A stretch of 64,000 nucleotides of DNA from Streptomyces sp. ADI95-17 (GTDB lineage Bacteria > Actinomycetota > Actinomycetes > Streptomycetales > Streptomycetaceae). The translations under genes were made by a program, and so were the position numbers. The notes below the pieces were generated by a model, which searched no databases, was not told the DNA's origin, and saw nothing but the letters and a program-made list of their open reading frames with translations. The stretch lies in NCBI RefSeq assembly GCF_003846175.1, contig NZ_ML123047.1, forward strand, positions 543,549 through 607,548, written 5' to 3'. Below, one piece after another: positions 26,532 through 35,126 of the stretch. Within the stretch, counting starts at the first letter, position 1; the number at the start of each line of letters is the position of its first letter.

Positions 26532-27149
26532 ATGGGGCGTCGGCTCGTACCGCTCACACTGGACAACCTTTCCGATCTCCCCAGACGATGCCGTGCCTGT
26601 GTCTTCTGGGAGCTTGATCCGGTCAGTGGGGAAGCTGCGGTAAAGGCGGGGACGCCCGAGCTGGAGAAGGAGGCCTGGATCTCGGCTGTTCTCCTGGAGT
26701 GGGGGTCGTGCGGCCGGGTCGTCTATGTCGACGATGTGCCGGTGGGCTATGTGCTCTACGCCCCGCCCGCCTACGTGCCGCGCTCGACCGCGTTTCCCAC
26801 CAGCCCCGTCTCCTCCGATGCCGTGCAGCTGATGACTGCCTGGATCATGCCGGGCTACCAGGGGCAGGGGCTGGGCCGGGTGATGGTGCAGACCGTCGCC
26901 AAGGATTTGCTGCGCCGGGGATTCAAGGCGATCGAGGCGTTCGGTGACGCCCGGTGGAAGGAGCCGGCCTGTGTGCTTCCCGCAGATCATCTGCTGGCAG
27001 TCGGCTTCAAGACCGTACGGCCGCACCCCGCCCATCCGAGGCTGAGACTGGAACTGCGTACGACGCTGTCCTGGAAGGAAGACGTCGAACTGGCACTGGA
27101 CCGGCTGCTGGGCGCAGTGCAGAAAGAGCCGGCGCTCAGGCCGCTGTGA
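26532..27149 (+). CDS. GNAT family acetyltransferase
   Basis: A 205-residue protein. The acetyl-CoA loop motif is MPGYQGQGLGRVMVQTVAKD (Q/RxxGxG form), preceded by LMTAWI and by VDDVPVGYVLYAPP, the usual beta strands of the fold. Unusual is the cysteine-containing start PRRCRACVFWELDPVSG. Substrate unknown. Mycobacteria have a related gene next to parB (Rv3916c position), so the linkage is old. ATG 26532 is the likely start (GCGAGGAA upstream); the frame is open from 26247. Confidence 0.8.
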   Translation: MGRRLVPLTLDNLSDLPRRCRACVFWELDPVSGEAAVKAGTPELEKEAWISAVLLEWGSCGRVVYVDDVPVGYVLYAPPAYVPRSTAFPTSPVSSDAVQLMTAWIMPGYQGQGLGRVMVQTVAKDLLRRGFKAIEAFGDARWKEPACVLPADHLLAVGFKTVRPHPAHPRLRLELRTTLSWKEDVELALDRLLGAVQKEPALRPL

Positions 27150-27203
27150 TCCGGGATTGCATGACGATCCGAGGGCTATGACGATCCGAGAGCCCAAGGC
27201 AAC

Positions 27204-27243
27204 GTGAAACGGGTCCATCCCCCGAGGGACGGACCCGTTTCAC
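27204..27243. terminator. Hairpin between GNAT gene and trxA, overlapping parS
   Basis: GTGAAACGGGTCC pairs perfectly with GGACCCGTTTCAC around a CCCCCGAGGG mini-stem. The right arm supplies half of the parS site at 27237. Confidence 0.85.
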
Positions 27244-27250
27244 GTGAAAC
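27237..27250. promoter_or_regulatory. parS site between GNAT gene and trxA
   Basis: Perfect GTTTCACGTGAAAC between two convergent genes. Its first seven bases belong to the terminator hairpin. Confidence 0.96.
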
Positions 27251-27267
27251 ATCGGCGTGCGGTACGC

Positions 27268-27597
27268 CTAGCCGAGGAAGGCCTCAAGGTCACGGACGAT
27301 CGCGGCCTTCGGCTTGGCGCCGACGATGGTCTTCGCGACCTCGCCGTCCTGGTAGACGTTCAGGGTCGGGATGGACATGACGCCGTACTTGGCGGCCGTG
27401 GCCGGGTTCTCGTCGATGTTGAGCTTGACGACCTCGATCTGGTCGCCGTGCTCGGCGGCGATGGCCTCCAGGGACGGGGCGATCTGGCGGCACGGACCGC
27501 ACCAGGCTGCCCAGAAGTCCACCAGCACGGGCTTCTCGCTCTTCAGGACGACCTCGTCGAAGGAGTCGTCGGTCACGTTCTTCAGGGCGCCGGCCAC
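27268..27597 (-). CDS. trxA: Thioredoxin
   Basis: A 109-residue thioredoxin with active site WAAWCGPCRQIAPSL (Cys-Gly-Pro-Cys near residue 32) and the cis-Pro loop MSIPTLNVYQDG. It is reduced by the thioredoxin reductase encoded immediately upstream (47-bp gap), forming the trxBA operon of Streptomyces, controlled by the disulphide-stress sigma factor SigR. Confidence 0.97.
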   Translation of the reverse strand: MAGALKNVTDDSFDEVVLKSEKPVLVDFWAAWCGPCRQIAPSLEAIAAEHGDQIEVVKLNIDENPATAAKYGVMSIPTLNVYQDGEVAKTIVGAKPKAAIVRDLEAFLG

Positions 27598-27644
27598 GGC
27601 GGCCTCCTTAACTTCTTGGGGTGTAGTGGGGTGAGAGGCGTGAG

Positions 27645-28607
27645 TCAGACGGTGGCCGCAGCGGCCTTCTCGTCATCGGCGAGTGCGGCCAGGAAGCGCT
27701 CCGCGTCGAGAGCGGCCGAGCAGCCCGTGCCGGCGGCCGTGATGGCCTGCCGGTAGGTGTGGTCGACGACGTCACCGGCACCGAAGACACCGGTCAGGTT
27801 GGTCCGGGTCGAGGGGGCGTCGACCTTGAGGTAGCCCTCTTCGTCGAGGTCGAGTTGGCCCTTGAAGAGCTCGGTGCGCGGGTCGTGGCCCACCGCGATG
27901 AACAGGCCGGTCACCGCGAGCTCGGACGTCTCGCCCGTCTTGGTGTTCCGCAGCGTCAGACCGGACAGCTTCTGCTCGCCGTGTACTCCGGCAACCTCGC
28001 TGTCCCAGGCGAACTTGATCTTCGGGTCGGCGAAGGCCCGTTCCTGCATGGCCTTGGAGGCACGCAGCGTGTCCCGGCGGTGGACGATGGTTACCGACTT
28101 GGCGAAGCGGGAGAGGAAGGTCGCCTCCTCCATCGCGGTGTCGCCACCGCCGACCACGGCGATGTCCTGGTCCTTGAAGAAGAAGCCGTCACAGGTGGCG
28201 CACCAGGAGACGCCGCGTCCGGAGAGGGCGTCCTCGTTGGGCAGGCCGAGCTTGCGGTGCTGGGAGCCGGTCGTGACGATGACGGACTTGGCGCGGTGCA
28301 CCGTACCGGCCGTGTCCGTGACCGTCTTGATGTCTCCGGTGAGGTCCACGGAGACGACGTCGTCCGGGACGAGCTCGGCGCCGAAGCGCTCGGCCTGGGC
28401 GCGCATGTTGTCCATGAGCTCGGGGCCCATGATCCCGTCCTGGAAGCCCGGGAAGTTCTCCACGTCGGTGGTGTTCATCAGCGCGCCACCGGCGGTGACG
28501 GCGCCCTCGAACACCAGCGGCTTCAGCGAGGCGCGTGCGGTGTAAAGGGCGGCCGTGTAGCCCGCAGGGCCGGAGCCGATGATGATCACATTACGGACGT
28601 CGCTCAC
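27645..28607 (-). CDS. trxB: Thioredoxin reductase (NADPH)
   Basis: A 320-residue flavoprotein. The FAD motif is IIIGSGPAGYTAALY at the start, the redox centre SWCATCDGFFF (CATC, about residue 137) and the NADPH motif VVGGGDTAMEEATFL. The late FAD motif is TGVFGAGDVVD. It transfers electrons from NADPH to TrxA. GTG 28607 follows GAGGAAG. The frame stays open upstream, but the SigR promoter places the transcript start between, confirming this start region. Confidence 0.98.
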   Translation of the reverse strand: MSDVRNVIIIGSGPAGYTAALYTARASLKPLVFEGAVTAGGALMNTTDVENFPGFQDGIMGPELMDNMRAQAERFGAELVPDDVVSVDLTGDIKTVTDTAGTVHRAKSVIVTTGSQHRKLGLPNEDALSGRGVSWCATCDGFFFKDQDIAVVGGGDTAMEEATFLSRFAKSVTIVHRRDTLRASKAMQERAFADPKIKFAWDSEVAGVHGEQKLSGLTLRNTKTGETSELAVTGLFIAVGHDPRTELFKGQLDLDEEGYLKVDAPSTRTNLTGVFGAGDVVDHTYRQAITAAGTGCSAALDAERFLAALADDEKAAAATV

Positions 28608-28683
28608 GGGTTTCTTCCTCGTCTCTGCAGACTGCCTACTGTCCACGCCTACTGGGGCCGGTTCAACGACTCTCACCCCACCC

Positions 28684-28709
28684 AACGGATCCTACGGGGG
28701 ATGCATTCC
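28684..28709 (-). promoter_or_regulatory. SigR-type promoter of trxBA
   Basis: On the minus strand GGAAT is followed by exactly 18 bases and GTT, the published SigR consensus (GGAAT-N18-GTT). It lies about 77 bp before the trxB start, pointing toward it. Confidence 0.88.
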
Positions 28710-28741
28710 CCGACGTGCCGAGGCGGCTTCCGGGGGGATTC

Positions 28742-29698
28742 TCAGCGTCGCGGGTAGGTACGGGTCAGCAGGAGCTCACCCTTACCCGCAGGCTCCGCCT
28801 GGACGCAGGCCGCATCGACGACGTACGCCTGTACCCGCGCAGCATCGGACGGGTGCGGGAGAACGACGAGGAAGACATCCGTGCCTGCGTAGGTGCCTTC
28901 CTCCACGGCGAGGGCGGCAGTATCACGTCCGGTGCCCTGCTCCACGCAGGGCGGGACAGGGACGGTGCGTGCGCGCAACGGAGTCTGGGGCGACTCGGAT
29001 CCGGCGGGGGCGCTCTTGGGCGACGATTGCGCCCCGGTGGACGGCGTCTGCTCCTCGGCCCCCACACCGTCCACCGACTTCGACGGCTTCGAGCCGGTGC
29101 TCAGAAGAAGAGTGTGTACCCGGTCCTCAAGCGTGGACTCCGAGAACGTCCCTCCGCCGTTCTCCCCGGCGCTGGAACTGCGGTCCGCTGCCTTGAGGCT
29201 CCCGGAATTCTGGGACGGCTGGACGTTCTGCAGCAGGAAGACGCTCACACCGACCACGGCCGCGCCGAGAGCCGCCCCGAGCACGGCTGTGCGACGGCGG
29301 CGTCGGAGCGGCCGGCGGCCGGGGCCGGTGGTTGCCCGGGGGTGCCCTGCGGGACGGCCCGAGGGGCTGGGCTCTGCATTCGGCTTCTCAACTGCGGGCG
29401 GCTCTGTTTCACGTGAAACACGCAGCGAGCCGGATGGCGGCGTGGCGCCGAGAGCCGCTTCAGCGACGAGTGCGGCGTCGATGCGGTCCGCGATGTCGTC
29501 CGGCATCCGCTGCGGCGTGGGCACGGTGCCGAGCAGCTCGCGGATCTCCATGAGGGAGGCATGGACCTCACCACAGAGTTCGCAGCCGTCCACATGGTCG
29601 CGTACCTCTGCCGCCCGTGATGGTGGGAGCAACTCCTCCGTCAGGTCGGAGATCTCCGTGACATCCGGATGCTGGGTCGTGTCGGCCGTTGAAGTCAT
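28742..29698 (-). CDS. Zinc-binding anti-sigma factor (partner of SigM)
   Basis: A 318-residue single-pass membrane protein. The N-terminal anti-sigma domain has a ZAS-type motif H35-x3-C39-x2-C42 (HVDGCELC). One membrane helix follows an Arg-rich stretch (AVLGAALGAAVVGVSVFLLQ). About 150 extracellular residues follow, Ser/Pro-rich, then a compact domain with two cysteines (VPPCVEQGTG and DAACVQAE). It overlaps the ECF sigma gene by four bases (ATGA), the classic sigma/anti-sigma pair; mycobacterial RsmA occupies the same locus. A parS site lies inside the coding sequence. Confidence 0.9.
   Translation of the reverse strand: MTSTADTTQHPDVTEISDLTEELLPPSRAAEVRDHVDGCELCGEVHASLMEIRELLGTVPTPQRMPDDIADRIDAALVAEAALGATPPSGSLRVSRETEPPAVEKPNAEPSPSGRPAGHPRATTGPGRRPLRRRRRTAVLGAALGAAVVGVSVFLLQNVQPSQNSGSLKAADRSSSAGENGGGTFSESTLEDRVHTLLLSTGSKPSKSVDGVGAEEQTPSTGAQSSPKSAPAGSESPQTPLRARTVPVPPCVEQGTGRDTAALAVEEGTYAGTDVFLVVLPHPSDAARVQAYVVDAACVQAEPAGKGELLLTRTYPRR
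29406..29419. promoter_or_regulatory. parS site inside the anti-sigma gene
   Basis: Perfect GTTTCACGTGAAAC. It encodes VSRET in the cytoplasmic linker between zinc motif and membrane helix, so the DNA site costs little protein structure. Confidence 0.96.
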
Positions 29699-30399
29699 GT
29701 GCGCCCACCTCCGCCCTTCACTGAAGCGGGATCGCTTGTGGCCGCGTCTCTCGGCCCCGATGCCGGTGGGACGGATGTACGCGGCGTCCGGTTCCTTGTA
29801 GCCGTCTCATCGGCTCCCGCGACCTCGCTGCGCAGATGAGTGAGCAGCGGCGCCAGCCGGGCCCGCCCCCGCGCGCAGCGGCTCTTCACGGTGCCTGTCG
29901 GTACGTCGAGGATGCGTGCTGCCTCGGCCACGGGGTAGCCCTGCATGTCCACGAGGACGAGGGCGGCCCGCTGTTCGGCGGGCAGGGTGGCGAGCGCGGC
30001 CAGGAGCTCGCGGTGGAGGTCCTGGCGTTCTGCCGGTGCCTCCGCGGATTCATGAGGTTCCAAGAGCTGCTCGAACCGTTCGGTGTCATCGATCGGCGCG
30101 GTCCTGCGGCTGGCCGCCTTGCGGACCCGGTCGAGGCAGGCGTTGACCGTGATGCGGTGCAGCCAGGTGGTGACGGCGGACTGACCCCGGAAGGTGTGGG
30201 CGGCCCGGAAGGCGGAGACAAGGGCGTCCTGAACGGCGTCCGCGGCTTCCTCGCGGTCCCCCAGGGTCCGTATCGCCACGGCCCACAGCCGGTCGCGGTG
30301 GCGCCGTACGAGCTCACCGAAGGCGTCCGGTTCACCGGCCACATGGCGAGCGAGGAGGTCTGAGTCGCTAGATTCGGGTTCTAAGGATTCAGCAACCAA
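29695..30399 (-). CDS. sigM: ECF sigma factor SigM
   Basis: A 234-residue ECF sigma factor. Region 2 contains DAFGELVRRHRDRLWAVA, EEAADAVQDALVSAF and TWLHRITVNACLDRVRK; region 4 contains LPAEQRAALVLVDMQGYPVA and VPTGTVKSRCARGRARL. The last 45 residues are a Thr/Ala/Pro tail not needed by the fold. It sits with its anti-sigma gene, trxBA and murJ as in mycobacteria. The best frame starts with TTG at 30399; no ribosome site is obvious, so a leaderless or later start is possible. Confidence 0.9.
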   Translation of the reverse strand: MVAESLEPESSDSDLLARHVAGEPDAFGELVRRHRDRLWAVAIRTLGDREEAADAVQDALVSAFRAAHTFRGQSAVTTWLHRITVNACLDRVRKAASRRTAPIDDTERFEQLLEPHESAEAPAERQDLHRELLAALATLPAEQRAALVLVDMQGYPVAEAARILDVPTGTVKSRCARGRARLAPLLTHLRSEVAGADETATRNRTPRTSVPPASGPRDAATSDPASVKGGGGRT

Positions 30400-30552
30400 C
30401 GCGATACCCCTAAGTGCCTAAAAGTAACCTTCACCTCGGGCTATCGCGAAGTGGGTCGTCCAAGGCTTGATCAGGAAAGCGGAAAGTGCCCCTGATCGGA
30501 AAACTCCATGGTCAGGTGGGCATTACCAAGCAGCCCCCGGTGGCGTGCGCTG

Positions 30553-30660
30553 TCAGGCGGCTGCCGGGATGAGCGTGACGCTGTGGCCGAGGGCCTTGAG
30601 CCGGCGGGCGAGGCCGCAGCTCTTGCGGCCCGGGTCGAGGTTGTGGGTGTGGAGGCGGGT
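30553..30660 (-). pseudogene. Possible transposase C-terminal fragment
   Basis: The minus strand encodes LDPGRKSCGLARRLKALGHS followed by VTLIPAAA and a stop. Endings of this type occur in Streptomyces transposases, but I cannot name the family. There is no start and the upstream part is missing. Confidence 0.35.
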
Positions 30661-30699
30661 GCCGTTACTGAGGCTGAACACCATACCAATGACTGCTGG

Positions 30700-30990
30700 C
30701 AGGCACGTTTTCGCCGGAGTTGGTGGACCGGGTGACCGCTGAGTGCGGCCGTTCCGGCCTGCGCACCGGGCTGCTGACGCCGCGGGTGGTGGCTGGTGGC
30801 GATCGGCGGCACGGTCTTCGACAGCTGTGATTCCCAGCGCCTGGTTCTCTTCTGCAACACCGGCTACGCGGGCTCGTACACGAGGTTCAGCTCCACCGGT
30901 TCTGGCAGCGAGGGAAGTAGATCCTCTCTTGCAGATGAGTCATGGCGACACCGTGCATTTCTGGAGGCTGCGGGGATTGCGGCGTCGCCC
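30700..30990 (+). pseudogene. IS4-family transposase remnant (N-terminal region)
   Basis: The plus strand reads AGTFSPELVDRVTAECGRSG and LRTGLLTPRVV in one frame. From 30796 another frame gives VAIGGTVFD and, after a gap, NTGYAGSYTRF. IS4-type transposases in actinomycetes have an FxxELVDxVxAECGR-like start, then a LVAIDGTxxDVPD motif with the first catalytic Asp. Here that Asp is Gly and about 50 residues between the two blocks are lost. It is clearly not functional. Confidence 0.5.
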
Positions 30991-31068
30991 GCTCAAGGTT
31001 TGAGTTCATGGAGAATGCGCGGCATCGGTGAACAAGGGGGGCGGGCGTGATGACCCGTGAGCAGGTAG

Positions 31069-32790
31069 TCAGCCCATGAACTTAACTTCGGTGATGGATT
31101 GTTTGTAGCCTGCTGAGCTGTAACGATCGGCGGGTGACTTCGGCATGTCCGTAAGCCATACGAGAACGAACCGGGTCTTTACCGGGTTCTTCGTCTGCAG
31201 TTTCGCTTCTGTGCCGGTCGTCTCGGTCGTTGCGATCTTCTTCATCGACGTCAGCGGCGTTGATGAGTTGAGGGAGTCGGCCGCGTAGAGCGAGGCGGTG
31301 GTGTGATCGCCACCGAATTGAAGGCTTACGGAGGCTGACGAAATGAACTGAGCAGAGTCGAGTTCATACACGATGCCGACGCCCTGTTTGAAGGGCGCCA
31401 ATTTGGGGCCGCCTATGAAGCTCTTGGACCGCCAGTACGTCGAGCTGTCGCCGTCATACGTCAGGTGGACGTCGTTGGGGTGCTGTGCCTTTCCATCCGG
31501 AAAGTACTCGACCGCGTCCTTGACCGTGAGCGGTTGGCCCGTGGACTTCTTCTTGCCGTCCTCACCGTTTTTCGGGTCGGTCTGTGTGCTGCCGGGGTCA
31601 CTCGACTCGTTGTTGAGCAGCGTCTCGGCGAGCTGCCAGCTGCCGAGGCCCAAGGCCGCGATCAGCAATGCGGAAACGGCCCACTTGAGAGCCTTGCCGG
31701 TACGGCTCTGGAGCGGCGCCGGGGGTGCGGCCATCACGGGCATGGTCACAGGTGCGCCGGGACGGGCGGACGAGCGCCCGTAGGAGCCCTGCTGGTAGGT
31801 CGTGCGCTGATACTCGGGCGGCGCCGTGAAGACGGGCTCCGGAGGACGGATGCGGGGCATCGCGGCAACGGCCTTGGCCAGCTCGTCCGGCGTCGTGCAC
31901 GGCTGCTCCTGCCGGGAGGCAGTCGCGCCGTCGTTGGCGAGGGCGCGCATGGCGAGCTCGGAAAGGCCGCGGTGGACGCCCGCGCGCACCTGGTCGGGGG
32001 CGATCAGCCCCACTCCCTTGGGCAGCCCGGCCAGGCCGTACGCGTCGCTCTCGTACGGCCAGCGCTGGGTCAGTGCGGCGTACAGCAGAGCCCCGATGGC
32101 CTCGGTGTCCGCACGCTGGGGACCGTCGGCGGTGATGCCCCGCAGGGCGGCGTTCACCGCGAGGCCGCGGATCCGGTACTGCCCGGTCGAGCTCCGCAGT
32201 ACCGCCCCCGGGGTGAGCCTCAGATGTGCGAGGCCTTCCCGGTGGGCTGCCGCCATGGCCTGGGATACCTGGCTGACGAGCTGGTACGCGTCGTGCGCGT
32301 CCATCGGCCCCGAGGCCAGCAGAGAGGTGAGCTCGGTGGCGTCGGGGAGCCATTCGTGGACGACATAGACGAGGTCGTCCTCCTCCACCGCGTCGAGGAC
32401 CTGCACGAAACGCGGGTCACCGAGCAGCGCGGAGGAGCGGGCCGCGGCCAGCACGGAGCGGGCTCGCGGGTGGTCGGCCGGAAGAAGATGGACGCCCACC
32501 GCGCGGCGCAGCTTCTCGTCGACAGCGCGCCAACTGCTGAAGCCGTCCAGACGGGTGACGCACTCCTCCAGCCGGTAGCGTCTGGCAAGTTTGTGCCCGC
32601 TGTGCAGGTCAGGGGTCGGCAGGGTGACCTCGGAGCTGATGCGTTCACCATCCGTGTCCTGCGGCTTCGTGCCCTTGGTGTCCTGAGATTCTGCCGTCCC
32701 GTCGGTCGTGGCCTCGTCCGCCTTGGCGGTCAGCGGCTCATCGCCGCTGTTGTCGGCCACGTCGACGGCAGCCGTGCTACGTTCCGCCAC
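31069..32790 (-). CDS. Pseudokinase with membrane helix and discoidin-like ectodomain (MurJ partner)
   Basis: A 573-residue protein. Residues 65-290 have a protein-kinase fold without the catalytic residues: the VAxK lysine strand reads VGVHLLP, HRD reads HLRLTPGAVL, and DFG reads RIRGLAV. A Pro-rich linker leads to one membrane helix (ALKWAVSALLIAALGLGSWQ). The extracellular C-terminus (HLTYDGDSSTYWRSKSF through TRFVLVWLTDMP) looks like a discoidin/F5-8-type sugar-binding module. In mycobacteria both parts are fused to the lipid II flippase MurJ (Rv3910). Here they are a separate gene 127 bp downstream of murJ on the same strand, probably regulating it. The start is GTG 32790. Confidence 0.85.
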   Translation of the reverse strand: MAERSTAAVDVADNSGDEPLTAKADEATTDGTAESQDTKGTKPQDTDGERISSEVTLPTPDLHSGHKLARRYRLEECVTRLDGFSSWRAVDEKLRRAVGVHLLPADHPRARSVLAAARSSALLGDPRFVQVLDAVEEDDLVYVVHEWLPDATELTSLLASGPMDAHDAYQLVSQVSQAMAAAHREGLAHLRLTPGAVLRSSTGQYRIRGLAVNAALRGITADGPQRADTEAIGALLYAALTQRWPYESDAYGLAGLPKGVGLIAPDQVRAGVHRGLSELAMRALANDGATASRQEQPCTTPDELAKAVAAMPRIRPPEPVFTAPPEYQRTTYQQGSYGRSSARPGAPVTMPVMAAPPAPLQSRTGKALKWAVSALLIAALGLGSWQLAETLLNNESSDPGSTQTDPKNGEDGKKKSTGQPLTVKDAVEYFPDGKAQHPNDVHLTYDGDSSTYWRSKSFIGGPKLAPFKQGVGIVYELDSAQFISSASVSLQFGGDHTTASLYAADSLNSSTPLTSMKKIATTETTGTEAKLQTKNPVKTRFVLVWLTDMPKSPADRYSSAGYKQSITEVKFMG

Positions 32791-32917
32791 CGTCGTTCCT
32801 GCCTCCCCATCCGTTGCGCGATGCCAGCCAGCTCTGCACAGTCACGCCAATTGTGCCCACACTCCGGCGCTATGCACGACACGCAAGGGGTGGTGATGGT
32901 TGTGCGGTGGTTGATTC

Positions 32918-35077
32918 TCAGCGACCGAGCCGCCCTCGGACCATCCCGACCATGCCGTTGATCTCCTCGATCCGCATCCGCTTGGCGGCGACGAAAAAGA
33001 CGCCGAGCAGTACCGCTCCGCCGCAAATCAGAGCGGCGAGCGAACCGAAGGCACCCTCGCCGAGACCCAGGAGAACGGCAAAGCCCACACCGCCGCCGAG
33101 TACCGCTGCCGGGATCGCGGCCAGGCACAGCCGGGCGTACGTACGCACGACATGTGCACCGTCCAGATCCCCGCCCAGGCGGTTGCGCAGCCGCCGCCAG
33201 GCGATGCCCACGCCGACGGCATAGGCGAGCCCGTACGAGGCGGCCATGCCGACCACGGCCCACCGGGCGGGCAGGACCACGTAGCAGAGGGCCGAGGCGG
33301 CCGCGTTGACCGCGGCGACGATGACCGTGTTGTAGAAGGGCGTGCGGGTGTCCTCGTACGCGTAGAAGCCACGCAGTACGACGTACTGCACGGAGTAGGG
33401 GATCAGACCGAGACCGAAGGCCATGAGGATGAAGCCCATGGAACGGGCGGCCTCGGTGCCCGCGGAGGCGTACAGCAGGGTGCACATCGGCAGGCCGAGG
33501 GCGAGGAAGGCGAAGGCCACTGGCACGATCGCGACGGCCGAGTTCCGCAACCCCTGGGAGATGTCGTCACGAACGGCGCCCGGGTCGTCGTCGTGGGCGG
33601 CGCGGGAGATACGCGGCAGCAGGGCGGCCATGACGGAGACGGTGATGATCGCCTGCGGCATGCCCCAGATGAGCTGGGCGTTGGAGTAGGCGAGGAAGCC
33701 GGTGCCGTCCTTGCCAGACAGTTTGCCCGCCGACGTCGCGAGCTGGGTGACGACGATCACACCCGCCTGGTTGGCGAGCACGAACAGGACGGTCCACTTG
33801 GCCAGCTTGACCGTTTTGCCGAGCCCGTGTCCCTTCCAGTCGAAGCGCGGACGGAAACGGAACCCGGCCTCGCGCAGATACGGGACCATCGCCAGGGCCT
33901 GGACGACCAGACCGAGCAGCGTGCCGATACCGAGGAGCCGGACGCCCTCCGGCGGAATGGTCTGGACGCCCATCTGGGACTCGGCGGACGTTCCGTAGAC
34001 CCAGATGAACATGCCGAACGTGAAGATCATGACGATGTTGTTGAGGACCGGCGTCCACATCATCGCGCCGAACTTGCCGCGGGCGTTGAGGATCTGGCCC
34101 ATGACGACATGCACGCCCATGAAGAAGATGGTCGGCAGGCAGTACCGGGCGAAGGTCACGGCGACGCTGTTGGCCGCCGCGTCATTGGCGATCGTCGGCG
34201 ACATCATGTGGATCAGCCATGGAGAGGCGAAGGCCGCGAGTGCGACGATCACGCCGAGCGCGACCATGACGAGCGTCAGAAGCCGGTTGGCGTAGGCCTC
34301 GCCGCCGTCCTCGTCGTCTTTCATGGAACGGACGAGCTGAGGAACGAAGACCGAGTTCAGGCCGCCGCCCACGGTGAGGATGTAGATCATCGTGGGCAGG
34401 GTGTAGGCGATGGTGAAGCTGTCGCCGAGCAGTGCCGCACCGAGCGCGGCGGTCATGACGAGGGTACGTACGAAGCCGGTGAGGCGGGACACGAGCGTGC
34501 CGGCCGCCATCAGCGCGCTGGACTTCAGTATCCCGGCGGCCCGGCTGCCCGACTTCGGCGGGGCGGGTGCCGGGGCAGGCTCGGGCTCCGGGGGGACGGG
34601 GGCGGACCCCGCCGGGCCCTCCTGGTCCCGGAAGAGGTGTGCGAAGGCGTCCGGCTGCTCGTCGTCCCGGGACGCCTGGCTCACCAGGTCGTCCACCCCG
34701 ACGAACTGGGTGGTGGCCGGATCGTCGCCGTACGGCAGGTGCCGCGACGGACCGCCGGGCTCGGGCGGCGGGGTCTGCGCCCAGATGCGAGGATCGGGCG
34801 GGTACTGGGCTGCGGGCGGCTGCTGGTAGAGGGGCTGGGGCTGCTGGTAGGTGCCCGGGGGCGGCGGCGGGTGCGCGGCCCGGTCGTACAGCGCTTCGGT
34901 CACCGGGTCCTGGACGGAAAGGTCCTGGGCTCGGTAAGGATCGTGGTCGTAGGCGTCCTGCAGGTACGGATCGGGCATCGGCGGAACCTGGCCAGGGCCT
35001 GGGGGCACCGGGGGCCCGCCGGAAGACCCGGCTCCGCCCGCACCCTGACCGCGGTCACCGTCGTACGGCGCGTTCAT
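32918..35077 (-). CDS. murJ: Lipid II flippase MurJ (MviN)
   Basis: A 719-residue protein. The first 160 residues are a Pro/Tyr/Gln-rich cytoplasmic arm. About 14 membrane helices follow, beginning with ILKSSALMAAGTLVSRLTGF, the MurJ start motif with its conserved Arg. MurJ flips undecaprenyl-linked peptidoglycan precursor across the membrane. The pseudokinase gene downstream matches the cytoplasmic regulatory half of mycobacterial MviN. There is no fused kinase here. ATG 35077 starts the protein. DUF6049 is encoded 49 bp upstream on the same strand. Confidence 0.96.
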   Translation of the reverse strand: MNAPYDGDRGQGAGGAGSSGGPPVPPGPGQVPPMPDPYLQDAYDHDPYRAQDLSVQDPVTEALYDRAAHPPPPPGTYQQPQPLYQQPPAAQYPPDPRIWAQTPPPEPGGPSRHLPYGDDPATTQFVGVDDLVSQASRDDEQPDAFAHLFRDQEGPAGSAPVPPEPEPAPAPAPPKSGSRAAGILKSSALMAAGTLVSRLTGFVRTLVMTAALGAALLGDSFTIAYTLPTMIYILTVGGGLNSVFVPQLVRSMKDDEDGGEAYANRLLTLVMVALGVIVALAAFASPWLIHMMSPTIANDAAANSVAVTFARYCLPTIFFMGVHVVMGQILNARGKFGAMMWTPVLNNIVMIFTFGMFIWVYGTSAESQMGVQTIPPEGVRLLGIGTLLGLVVQALAMVPYLREAGFRFRPRFDWKGHGLGKTVKLAKWTVLFVLANQAGVIVVTQLATSAGKLSGKDGTGFLAYSNAQLIWGMPQAIITVSVMAALLPRISRAAHDDDPGAVRDDISQGLRNSAVAIVPVAFAFLALGLPMCTLLYASAGTEAARSMGFILMAFGLGLIPYSVQYVVLRGFYAYEDTRTPFYNTVIVAAVNAAASALCYVVLPARWAVVGMAASYGLAYAVGVGIAWRRLRNRLGGDLDGAHVVRTYARLCLAAIPAAVLGGGVGFAVLLGLGEGAFGSLAALICGGAVLLGVFFVAAKRMRIEEINGMVGMVRGRLGR

Positions 35078-35126
35078 CGAAACCCCACCTCATCGTCCCC
35101 GGCCGACCGGCCACGACAGACATCGC

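Larger units (their letters stand above)
30430..31068. mobile_element. Intergenic region with insertion-sequence debris
   Basis: 640 bp separating sigM from the pseudokinase gene, which are usually near neighbours. It has no intact gene. Two protein fossils are visible and listed separately: a possible transposase C-terminus on the minus strand and an IS4-like N-terminal region on the plus strand. Terminal inverted repeats and target duplications were not found by eye. Confidence 0.5.
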
